From: Hymenoscyphus infarciens
Taxonomy: Eukaryota > Ascomycota > Leotiomycetes > Helotiales > Helotiaceae
Reading direction: 5' to 3'
DNA: 26,495 bases
Assembly: GCA_001414345.1 (NCBI GenBank)
Contig: LLCB01000522.1
Coordinates: 1 to 26,495 of the forward strand
Part shown: positions 1 through 9,651 of the stretch, piece after piece
How the letters are laid out: every line of letters begins with the position of its first letter
Numbering within the stretch: position 1 is the stretch's first letter
Program-made: the position numbers and the translations under genes
The notes under the pieces: model-generated
What the model was told of the DNA's origin: nothing
What the model saw: the letters and a program-made list of their open reading frames with translations, nothing else
The model's database searches: none

Positions 1-765
1 TAAGTAGTTCTACTACTTAAAAGTAATCTTTTTATATATATTAACCTCTTTTAAGTAGTTCTACTACTTAAAAGTATTCTTTTTATATATATTTCTCTCT
101 TTTAAGTAGTTCTACTACTTAAAAGTAAATCTTTTTTATATATTAACCTCTTTTAAGTAGTTCTACTACTTAAAAGTAAACCTTTTATATATATTAACTT
201 CTTTTAAGTAGTTCTACTACTTAAAAGTAAATCTTTTATATATATTAACCTCTTTTAAGTAGTTCTACTACTTAAAAGTAATCTTTTTAAATATATTAAT
301 CTCTTTTAAGTAGTTCTACTACTTAAAAGTATTCTTTTTATATATATTAATCTCTTTTAAGTAGTTCTACTACTTAAAAGTAATCTTTCTTTATATAATA
401 ATCTCTTTTAAGTAGTTCTACTACTTAAAAGTAATCTTTTTATATATATTACTCTCTTTTAAGTAGTTCTACTACTTAAAAGTAATCTTTCTATATATCT
501 TAATCTCTTTTAAGTAGTTCTACTACTTAAAAGTACTCTTTTTATATATATTAACTTCTTTTAAGTAGTTCTACTACTTAAAAGTAAACTTTTTATATAT
601 ATTAACCTCTTTTAAGTAGTTCTACTACTTAAAAGTAATCTTTATATATATAAATTAATCTCTTTTAAGTAGTTCTACTACTTAAAAGTAAACTTTTTAT
701 ATATATTAACCTCTTTTAAGTAGTTCTACTACTTAAAAGTATTCTTTTTATATATATTAATCTTA
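1..765 (+). repeat. 51-bp hairpin satellite, left array (15 copies)
   Basis: Fifteen tandem copies have their TAAGTAG start at 1, 52, 103, 154, 205, 256, 307, 358, 409, 460, 511, 562, 613, 666 and 717. The spacing is 51 bp throughout except one 53-bp step. Each monomer has a 27-bp inverted repeat (arms CTTTTAAGTAGT and ACTACTTAAAAG around a TCT loop) and a 24-bp AT-rich linker with TATATATA. The hairpin core reads the same in all 15 copies, while the linker varies, including A/T changes that RIP cannot make. The array contains no CA, TG or CG. All six frames of the consensus are closed within one monomer, so it is noncoding. The window edge cuts the first copy. Confidence 0.97.
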
Positions 766-1406
766 ATAATCTATTTAATAAATATATCTACTCTTTATTA
801 ATAGGTTTAAATGAATTTAATATATCTAAAATATAATTTATTATAACCTTTATTATTATAACTTCTCTCTTTAGCTTAAATAAGTAATTAAGCGAACTTA
901 AACTTAAACTTCTACTTACTTCTCTTATAATCTAAAACCTTATTTACTTAAGGCTATTATAGTAACTAAATAAAGAAATAACTTATTAGAACTACTATAT
1001 TATCTAGGAATATTCTATTAAGTAGAGTAAAGGTTTTGTTTTAGATAGTAGTCGTTTATAAACTACTTTAAGTAACTAAATAAAGTAATTCTTATATTTC
1101 CGTCTCTAAATAAAAGAATAAAAAGAATAAGAACTCTATATATCTTAGAAAAACCTTATAAATAACTAGGACTAGTATTAAAATATATTATAATTACTTA
1201 TAGATCTTCTTTATATATCTATTTAATTAATACTTAGATTAGGAATAACTATATAAGTATCTATTATACCTAAGGAATAGATAATAAATTAAGTCGGTAT
1301 TCCTCTATTCTTTTAATCCTTATTATTACTTCTAAGATAAACTATTAGCTTAATTAATACTAAGGTATAGTTATATTAATTTATAAGAGTAAGATACTTA
1401 TAAATT
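573..1406 (+). repeat. 834-bp tandem duplication, copy 1
   Basis: This segment begins inside a 51-bp monomer at ACTACTTAAAAG, includes the last monomers of the left array, and then runs through 640 bp of non-satellite AT-rich DNA. It is followed directly by a second copy at a constant offset of 834 bp. I found only ten differences between the copies, all transitions and no indels. The non-satellite part has no recognisable gene. The junction falls at the ACTACTTAAAAG hairpin arm, which suggests unequal exchange or slippage between arms. Confidence 0.95.
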
Positions 1407-2240
1407 ACTACTTAAAAGTAAACTTTTTATATATATTAACCTCTTTTAAGTAGTTCTACTACTTAAAAGTAATCTTTATATATATAAATTAATCTCTTTT
1501 AAGTAGTTCTACTACTTAAAAGTAAACTTTTTATATATATTAACTTCTTTTAAGTAGTTCTACTACTTAAAAGTATTCTTTTTATATATATTAATCTTAA
1601 TAATCTATTTAATAAATATATCTACTCTTTATTAATAGGTTTAAATGAATTTAATATATCTAAAATATAATTTATTATAACCTTTATTATTATAACTTCT
1701 CTCTTTAGCTTAAATAAGTAATTAAGCGAACTTAAACTTAAACTTCTACTTACTTCTCTTATAATCTAAAACCTTATTTACTTAAAGCTATTATAGTAAC
1801 TAAATAAAGAAATAACTTATTAGAACTACTATATTATCTAGGAATATTCTATTAAGTAGAGTAAAGGTTTTGTTTTAGATAGTAGTTGTTTATAAACTAC
1901 TTTAAGTAACTAAATAAAGCAATTCTTATATTTCTGTCTCTAAATAAAAGAATAAAAAGAATAAGAACCTTATATATCTTAGAAAAACCTTATAAATAAC
2001 TAGGACTAGTATTAAAATATATTATAATTACTTATAGATCTTCTTTATATATCTATTTAATTAATACTTAGATTAGGAATAACTATATAAGTATCTATTA
2101 TACCTAAGGAATAGATAATAAATTAAGTCAGCATTCCTCTATTCTTTTAATCCTTATTATTACTCCTAAGATAAACTATTAGCTTAATTAATACTAAGGT
2201 ATAGTTATATTAATTTATAAGAGTAAGATACTTATAAATT
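1407..2240 (+). repeat. 834-bp tandem duplication, copy 2
   Basis: This is the second copy of 573-1406. Its first part carries three satellite monomers (starts 1447, 1500, 1551), matching 613, 666 and 717 at +834. Differences are all C/T or G/A: 711/1545, 952/1786, 1053/1887, 1086/1920, 1101/1935, 1135/1969, 1136/1970, 1296/2130, 1298/2132 and 1331/2165. Right after it, 2241-2252 repeats the starting hairpin arm ACTACTTAAAAG, the stub of a third copy, before the sequence diverges. Two adjacent copies with nothing between them do not look like a pair of LTRs. Confidence 0.95.
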
Positions 2241-2289
2241 ACTACTTAAAAGGTTTAATTTAGCGTCTTCGAGTATTTATAATCTACTT

Positions 2290-3970
2290 ATTAAGATATA
2301 ATTATTATTATCTTCTTTATTATTACTATAGATATAATATTAACCTAATTAATTCTAAAGTATATTTTAAAGGTTACTAAGGGTAAGAAACTTACGAATT
2401 ATCTTCTAATAAATCTAATTCTAGATAAGTTATAGCTACTATATATTTAAACGCCTCCCGCCTCCTAGTTTTAGATATAATATTAAGATAGAAATCTAAA
2501 AGGCGTAAGTTAAGAAAAGGAGTATTATCTTTATTAAAAGTTCTAGGTTATTAAAAGTAGTATATATACTTTTCGTCTAAGGTAAGAGTAGTAAATCTTA
2601 CCCTCTATTAAGTAAAAAGTACTATATATACCTTAAATACTTATAAGTATAAATATATTATAGTCTAAGAGATAGAATCTTACTTAATAAGCTTTATATC
2701 TTACTCGTCTTACTAGGCTAGCATGTTTTTTAAAGCTTTTATAAGAAGCTAGTATACTAGCTAATAAATAACCTTTATACTTACTTATTTAACTTTCCCT
2801 TTTAGTACTAGGTAAGCCTTATACTTAGCCTCTATAATATAGGCAATTTCTATATCTTATATTTCTTATAATATCCTTAGTACCTAGTGTTAATTAATAA
2901 TAATTAATAGATTATTAAAGAGTATCTTAACTATAAATTATAGTTTATAAATACTAAATAGAGTAGGTCTAGCATAAATAGCTAGATTCTTATTTTTATT
3001 AAGAGTTCTATTAAAAAGACATTTAATAGTAAGATATAAAAAATATATTATTAGCTCTTTAGTAATCTCTTTAAATTTATAAGTTAACTCTACTTTATTA
3101 TAATAGTAGGTAATATTAGAATTAGTACTAGTAGCTTATTTATTCTATATACTTTTAGTACCTTTAGTAGTAGCCTTACTAGTAGCTCTCTAAGTAGACG
3201 CTTTAGGTACTAACTTCTTATAAGTAAGAGTCTTAGTAGTAGATTTAGTACTACCTTTTAAGGATAGTTTATTAAGTACTAACGTCTTATAAGTAGGAGT
3301 TTTAGTAGCAAATTTAGTACTTACTTCTAAGAGCGGTTTATTAGCTTTTAACTTTTTATAGACTAGAGCTTTAGTTAGAGGTTTACTAGTACCTTTTATA
3401 AATATTTTATTAGAATTTTTTTTAAGTTCTTCTTTAAAGTCTTTACTAGATCCTTCTAAGAAAGGAGCTAACCTTAGTAGAATCTTAACTCTTTTAAACG
3501 TAAAAAGAAATTCCTTATTTAGCTTATAGCTTAAATATATATTATTAATAACCTTTACTTACTCTATTATTATACCTCTTTATAAAAAAGTTATACTATT
3601 TAACTACTTAATTAACTTTCTTACTAATTTTAAAAGAAGATCTACTACTATCTTTTCTTTAGTCTACTTAAGAACTCTTAATCTTATAATAAAAAACTTA
3701 GTCTAGCTTATATTACTAGCCTTATACTAGTACTTATCCTTCTTAAGATTATTAAATAGAACTTTATATACTCTAGTTAACTTTCTCCTAAGCTTCTTTA
3801 TAAGTAATATGTTATTTTTATTTAGCTTAACCACCTACTTTTATATCTTTTAGTATATTCTAGCTACTTTATTAAAAGCTCTAGTATTAGATAGAAAGTT
3901 TATCTAGTATTTTTCTTCTACTTTCCCTTATACTATTATTAACTATTTAAATAGACGTTTCTAAAAAGTG
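2290..3970 (-). pseudogene. RIP-inactivated coding relict with 23-residue repeats, function unknown
   Basis: One minus-strand frame can be followed for about 560 codons without an indel. Every stop in it is TAA or TAG, as expected from RIP of Gln and Trp codons. About 122 consecutive codons (3193-3558) have no stop, which is remarkable in DNA this rich in TAA and TAG and is the best evidence that it was coding. Order from the N-terminus: a Leu/Lys-rich helical-looking part (about 3500-3970), a Thr/Lys/Ser-rich part with three 23-residue repeats (3207-3413), then a hydrophobic/basic part with TYKFKEITKEL near 3060-3085. Many apparent Asn and Lys may have been Asp and Glu, and apparent Tyr may have been Cys or His. 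I recognise no family. The true ends cannot be placed because start and stop codons are altered. Confidence 0.6.
3207..3413 (-). repeat. 69-bp coding minisatellite, three imperfect copies
   Basis: Units begin near 3207, 3276 and 3345 and contain TTAGTAC, CTTATAAGTA and TTTATTA blocks in the same order. The first two are the most alike and the third is more diverged. The 69-bp period equals 23 codons and stays in frame with the surrounding minus-strand relict, where it encodes Lys/Thr/Tyr/Leu-rich repeats. It is therefore probably an internal protein repeat of the dead gene and not an independent satellite. Confidence 0.75.
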
Positions 3971-3974
3971 TTTT

Positions 3975-4690
3975 TTTAAAGTATATATAAAGTATATTAA
4001 AATTAAAGGTAAAAGGTAAGGCTAAGGTTATATCTAGACACTTTTATATTTTCTTAGCTAGTTATAGTAAGGTAATAGAAGAGAATAGCTTAGTAGAGTT
4101 ATTACGTTCTATATTTAATTTAAAAAAAAGTTATATAAAAGGTAGTTAAGTCTTTTAGATAACTATTAAGATAGTAGAAGAAAAAAGAAAGTAAGTAGTA
4201 GATAGTAGTAGTAGTAGTAATAGTAGTTAATAGGTATATAGATAGCTAAGACTAGAAGGGTAATATTTAGTTAATAACTTAAACTAATTATAGAACTAAT
4301 TTAAACCTTATTTAAGTATTTAGAAATAAATAAGCCCTATTCTAATATTCTCTTCTCTTTCTTTATTACTATAACCTTATATCTTATACTTTTATAATAT
4401 ACTAGTATTATTTCTTATATAAGTCTTTATTTATTTAGAAGGTATCTAAGACTAAAGCTTATAAAGAAGATTTAAATTATTAAGCAAATATAGAGTATAG
4501 AGCTAACTATTATAGAAAGAATATATTTATATATATCTATACTTATTAACTAAGTAAAGACTATTCTACTCTTTCCTACCTTTAAAGAACCCTATTTATA
4601 TTTAAAGAAGAGGGTTTAAATAAGTAAAGAAAAGTTATTCCCTTCTAATCTAATTAAGCCTAATATAAACGCTATATTTAATATTCTAAC
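3975..4690. other. Intergenic stretch with a (GTA)n microsatellite
   Basis: I see no convincing coding relict here. The stretch is AT-rich and purine-rich on the plus strand and includes an impure GTA trinucleotide run at about 4191-4229. It separates the minus-strand relict from the 134-bp repeat cluster. Confidence 0.5.
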
Positions 4691-4699
4691 TAGTATAGA

Positions 4700-5690
4700 T
4701 ATAGCTTCTAGAGCTCGATTTCTTCTAGTAAATTATTATTAATAATACTTTAGATAGATTCAATATAAGCCTAGGTAGAAATCGAGTACGTCTCCTTTCT
4801 ATAAGTTCTTTATATAATACTATAGTATATAAGCTATTCTTATAAGAAATTAAGTATATCTCCTTTTTATAAGTTCTCTATCTAATACTATAGTATATAG
4901 GCTATTTCTATAGGAAATCGAGTATATCTTCTTAAGAATTCTATATCTATTTTATAGTATATAGACTAGCTACTCTCTACTTCGAGTAAGCCTCTATAAG
5001 AAGTCGAGTATACCTCTATTAGGCTCCTAAATATACTAGTCCTAGTAATAGTTAAGTATATCTTTTTAAGAATTCTATATCTATTCTATAGTATATAGAC
5101 TAGTTACTCTCTACTTTAAGAATACCTCTATAAGAAGTCGAGTATACCTCTATTAGGCTTCTAGATATACTAGTCCTAGTAATAGTTAAGTATATCTTCT
5201 TAAGAATTCTATATCTATTCTATAGTATATAGACTAGTTACTCTCTACTTTAAGAATACCTCTATAAGAAGTCGAGTATACCTCTATTAGGCTTCTAGAT
5301 ATACTAGTTTTAGTAATAGTTAAGTATATCTCCTTAAGAATTCTATATCTATTCTATAATATATAGACTAGTTACTCTCTACTTTAAGAATACCTTTATA
5401 AGGAAGTCGAGTATACTTCTACTAGGCTTACTAGAGAACCTATACTAATAAATCGTAGTAGATCGAGTATATATTATCCTAATAGAGCTCTTTAAACTTA
5501 TACTACCTCTCTAGTAAATCGTATATACCTTCTTTTAATAGAGCTCTAAGAGAAGAGATTCTATACTATAGTAGATAAGCTAGTCTCTCTCTAAAAGTAA
5601 AATCGAGTACGTCTTCTTCTACTAGAGCTCCTAGAGATTCTATACTATAGTATAAGCTATTTTACTTTAAATACTATTTCTCTTCTTAAG
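4700..5690 (+). repeat. 134-bp tandem repeat cluster with conserved TCGAG
   Basis: Four units of exactly 134 bp are marked by AAGAATTCTATATCTAT starting at 4934, 5068, 5202 and 5336. Each contains a TATAGTATATAGACTAG block, a TCGAGTATACCTCTA block and an ACTAGTCCTAGTAATAG-like block. The last unit ends near 5437 with a one-base insertion. Shorter, more diverged relatives flank the core (4780-4920 and 5440-5690), all carrying AATCGAGTA-like words. The period is not a multiple of three and the frames are closed, so it is probably noncoding. About ten TCGAG words survive here although CpA is absent. Confidence 0.85.
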
Positions 5691-6945
5691 AATTAAAATT
5701 AAGTCTTTATTAAATAGTTCTTAAGAAGCGTAGAAAACTTATATATAACTCTATTCCTCTAAATCCTACTCTTCTAATATTAATCTTCTAAAATATATAT
5801 TCTTTTAGTATAGTATATACCTTTTCTTTATTATAAGTATATATATTAGGTATATTTTATTAAAGGTATAAATAAGGGTTTATAAATATCTAAAAATACT
5901 AAGATAATAGAGAATAGAATATAATAGATAAAAAGATAAAAGAGGAAAGGCTAAAAAAGGAAAAGAGGGAAGGTATAGTTAGCTTATATAATAATAAGAA
6001 AGTATAAAAGTAGATAATTTATTTATAACTCTATTTTAGTTAAAGAAAATAGTTAGGTTTACCTAGTTAGGTTTCTTCTAAATCTAAACTTTAGACTACT
6101 CTATACTATTAAGTACGTATTTACTCTTATATAACTATTATTCTCTATACTATAAAAGAAATAATAGTAACTACTATTCCTTTCTTTATATACTAATATT
6201 ACTTATATAGTAATACTAAACGTTATATCTTCTTCCTCTCTAAGTCTTTACTCTAAAAATACTAAAGAGAGGTCGATTTAAAATATAGTTTAGAGAAACT
6301 TAGTACTATATACCTATTCTATAAATTAGATACTTAACTATCTAGATCTTATCTCTTATAAACCCTTCTAGCTTTTACTATATTATAATAATAAAATTAT
6401 AGATACTAAAGATATCTCCTAAATTAGTATCTCTAATATAATCTTATAAGAACATGTCCTAAACTCTACTACCCTAGTTCTACTATATAATAAGCTATTA
6501 GTAAGAAACTATAGTATAAGCTAGCTTATAACTACGCTTTTAAAGTTAGTAACTAGCGCGTAATCTTAGAAGTACTATTTTAGTTTATCGTTTTTGTTTT
6601 TAAAGATATAGCTAACTTATATATTTCTAGAGAAGAGTTAGCTTTCTACTACTATAGTAGTTATTTAGTTATAGATATTTTAATACCTATTATATTTTAT
6701 AACTTATAATCTACTACTTCTTTTACCTAGGCTTATACTAATAGATCTTAGATATTAAAAAAGCAACGCTAACTAGATAACTATTATATAAAATCTAACT
6801 AACCTCTTAATATACTTTATAATATAATACTTAACCCCTTCTATACTACTATTCTAATTATACTAGGTTAGACTATAAAAGCTTAGACTATAAGAGAAAA
6901 TAATCTAGAGTTTACTATTAGTATATATTATTATTACTAAGTATA
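5691..6945. other. AT-rich stretch without a recognisable feature
   Basis: I found no repeat, RNA gene or supportable coding frame. The part from 5835 to 6020 is purine-rich on the plus strand (AAAAGG-type words). The part from 6020 to 6940 could hold the degraded 5' end of the following relict, but I could not follow its frame convincingly. Confidence 0.4.
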
Positions 6946-6949
6946 TTTA

Positions 6950-8700
6950 TAATTTCTAAATTTTCTATAAATATTACTTTTTATTCTAAAAAACTTTATA
7001 CTCTTAAAGACTCTATTTAAATTACGAAAAAAGTTAATAAGATTTAGTACTACTTTAGAGTAGTTTTTAGCAAAAATTACCTATAAATACCTATAAAAAT
7101 TTAGTTAACTATTTAAGCCTAATATAAGTAACTTAATTATCTCTATTAAGTCTCTACTAATTTAAACCTCTTTAGCTATATTCTAGGTAATATATAAAGT
7201 ATCTAGCTAACCTCCTCTTACTAAGACCTTAACATAAACTACTATTACTAAAATTCTAGAAACACTACTTAGAACTCTATTATTTATAATCTAAGCTATA
7301 TAGAATATATTCTATAACTAAAATACTCTTATTATTAAGGATTTAGAGTAAGTAGTAAGAGATAATCTACTTAGTATTCTAAATACGCCTCTTTAACCCT
7401 CTTTAGCTATAATATAAATAGTATTAAAGACATCTTATAACTAAAATCCTTATACTCTTAGGAATTTAAAGTAAGTATTAATAGACGATCTACCTAGTAT
7501 TCTAAATACGCCTATTTAATACCCTTTAATACTATTCTAACTAATATATAAGATATTATTTCCCTAAGATATACTAGTAAGAAGGAAGAGCTTAAAATAA
7601 AAGCTATTATTAGAAGATATAATAGAAATATTTAATAGGTTACCTAAATTATAATATACTTATTAATAGCTAAATCTAGAGTAAGTTTAAAATAGTAAGA
7701 GAGGAATAGTACTAATTCTTACTTCTTTTTAGAGAATCTTATAATTAATAAAATTTATAATTCTATTTTAAATTTATTACCTTTTTATAATAAGAATCTA
7801 CTTAGCTTACGCTTCTTCTTAAGCCTTTAAAGCTAAATCTAAGGCTTTTACCTATTACTTAGCTAAGGTTAATTCTTAAAAAGCCTTTACTAGAGTATAA
7901 GAATAAGTCTTAGATATAAATTTTTAGTTTTTAAAGTAGAAACCCTTACTATTTTAGCTAAAGTTTAATAATTTTAAAGATAGAGAGAATTTACTACCTT
8001 TTAAAGTATAAAAAAGGGCTTACTTTATAAAGGAGGTTATTATATTAATATATATTAATATCTAGTTAAGTTTAAATATTATTTATAGATTTAATACTAT
8101 AATTAATATAATATATAAGGTTACTACTTATTAGATAAGTTCTAATATTATAAATAGTTATAATTAAAGGATTAGAAGTAAGGTTATAGGTTAGATAATA
8201 AAATAGGTATTATTAATAGGTATATAGTCCTTAAAGTAAGAGGTTTATTTAACTTAAGCTCTTAAGTAAAGAGAAGTTAAGATTAAGAGAGTAGGATTAT
8301 CTATAATATTATATAAATATTATAAAGAAAGTTAAAAGCTTTTACCTCTTAAATTAACTAATACTACTATACTTATATACTATAATAAATTCCCTTTCCT
8401 ATATAGATAGTTCTCTAGATATAGTTCCTTCTCTAATATAAATTAAAAATCTTATAAATCTTATCTCTATATCCTATTAAGTATAAACCTCTACTATATA
8501 ATTTAACTATTACTAGAAGTAATATATTAGGCCTCTCTTAACTATTATCCTTATCCTCTAACTTTATAATAATAGTCTTACTATACTTAGTATAATAGAG
8601 GTACTTAGTTTAGTAGTAATTCTTCTTATCCTCTAGTATTTAAACTATAATTTTAAGATTATCTTTAGATAACTAATAGTACTTATACTTTAAGCTAGCT
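6950..8700 (+). pseudogene. RIP-inactivated coding relict with about 41-residue repeats, function unknown
   Basis: A plus-strand frame (codon starts such as 7361 and 7802) can be followed for about 580 codons without an indel, with TAA and TAG the only interruptions. The N-terminal half is helical and Leu-rich and has repeats of roughly 41 residues, each ending in a motif read as LLSILNTPL (7367 onward) or LPSILNTPI (7490 onward). A related weaker unit lies just upstream. A hydrophobic stretch, possibly one membrane segment, lies at about 7740-7800. It is followed by AYASSQAFKAKSKAFTYYL (with TAA read as Gln) from about 7805, then a basic C-terminal part. I recognise no family. The repeats could be alpha-solenoid-like, but that is a guess. 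The start and end are approximate. Confidence 0.55.
7313..7519 (+). repeat. 123-bp in-frame repeat pair
   Basis: The segments 7313-7396 and 7436-7519 are similar at an offset of 123 bp (41 codons). Both begin with ATAACTAAAAT and end with AGTATTCTAAATACGCCT. The period preserves the reading frame of the surrounding relict, supporting a repeated protein module. Confidence 0.75.
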
Positions 8701-9059
8701 ATATAAACCTAAAATAATTAGCTTATATATAAACTAAAAAGAGTAAGTAGTACTTATGTTAATTTAATAGATTTCCTTATTAGTCTTAGTATTAGTAGCT
8801 TCTTAAAAGACCTTTATTTATATCTAGTATAAGCTAAAGATATAAAAGGATTAATAATAAGACTTATAGCTTTAAAGGCTTCTTAATTTTATTACTCCTT
8901 CTCTACTTCCTCTTATAGCTTTACCTTAGTATCTATATTATTTATATTTATTTCCTTCTCTTAAAAGAGATTTATAAAAGCTTTAAACTTAGCTATTATA
9001 AAACATAGTTTAAGATATTTTTAGATATATTTATTATATTATTTAGTAGCTTCTAAGAT

Positions 9060-9400
9060 ATTCTTTTATATATATTAAGAGAAATACTAAATTAGGATAC
9101 TAAAAATATAGTAATAGACTTTTAAGATATAGTAGGCCTCTTTGCTTATCTTATTATAAATAATAGTATTAAAGTTATTATTAGAGTTATTTTAGCCCTT
9201 ATTAGTTATACTAAAAGTTAAAGGAAATACTATTAGGTAATAGCTTTATATCTCTAGTTAAGCTCTTATAGCTTTAGTATTAAGATTAATATAAGTTAAA
9301 GGAATATTATAGTCTTCTAGAAATAGAGGTAAGGACGGCGAGTAGAGGAAAGTTAATAGAGGTAAGGATAGTAGATAGAGGAAAGTTAATAGAGGTAGTA
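9060..9400 (+). pseudogene. Possible coding trace with 11-residue repeats
   Basis: A plus-strand frame from about 9060 reads through a hydrophobic part (translating as IVGLFAYLIINNSIKVIIRV near 9125-9190) into a 33-bp repeat (9325-9400) that encodes an Arg/Gln/Glu/Ser-rich 11-residue unit. Stops are TAA or TAG and become frequent in the repeat, consistent with Trp or Gln codons. It might be the 3' part of the preceding relict in another frame or a separate gene. The evidence is weak and no family is recognised. The interval 8700-9060 shows nothing I can call. Confidence 0.3.
9325..9400 (+). repeat. 33-bp minisatellite
   Basis: AGAGGTAAGG recurs at 9325 and 9358, with a shortened AGAGGTAGTA at 9391. 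GAGGAAAGTTAAT follows in each full unit. The period equals 11 codons. The first unit keeps a small CpG-rich patch (GGACGGCGAG). Confidence 0.8.
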
Positions 9401-9588
9401 AATATTAGTTTTATATAACCTACCTTACTCTTAGTATACTCTATCTATTAGAATAAGTATATTTCCTTTATTTAAGTACTTCTTAAGAAGCTAGGAATAT
9501 AAACCTATATTATCCTTTAGTAATAGGCTATCTTCCTCTAAAAGCTAGCTTATATTATTCTTAAGCTTAGTATTAATCTTTAAAAGGT

Positions 9589-9651
9589 CTAGCTAGCCTA
9601 TATTAAATACTAGCTAGCCTATATTAAATACTAGCTAACCTATATTATAAA
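9589..9651 (+). repeat. 21-bp minisatellite, three copies
   Basis: Units at 9589-9609, 9610-9630 and 9631-9651 each contain CTAGCTA followed by CCTATATTA. The first two are identical and the third differs by G to A and by an altered end. The period equals 7 codons. Confidence 0.9.

Noticed and set aside
1..765. CRISPR array: a 27-bp palindromic repeat separated by 24-bp spacers
   Set aside because: The linkers are near-identical from copy to copy instead of unique, the period is a plain 51-bp satellite, and there is no cas gene. The DNA is fungal.
573..2240. Two LTRs of a retrotransposon
   Set aside because: The 834-bp copies are directly adjacent with no internal region, and they start within a satellite monomer.
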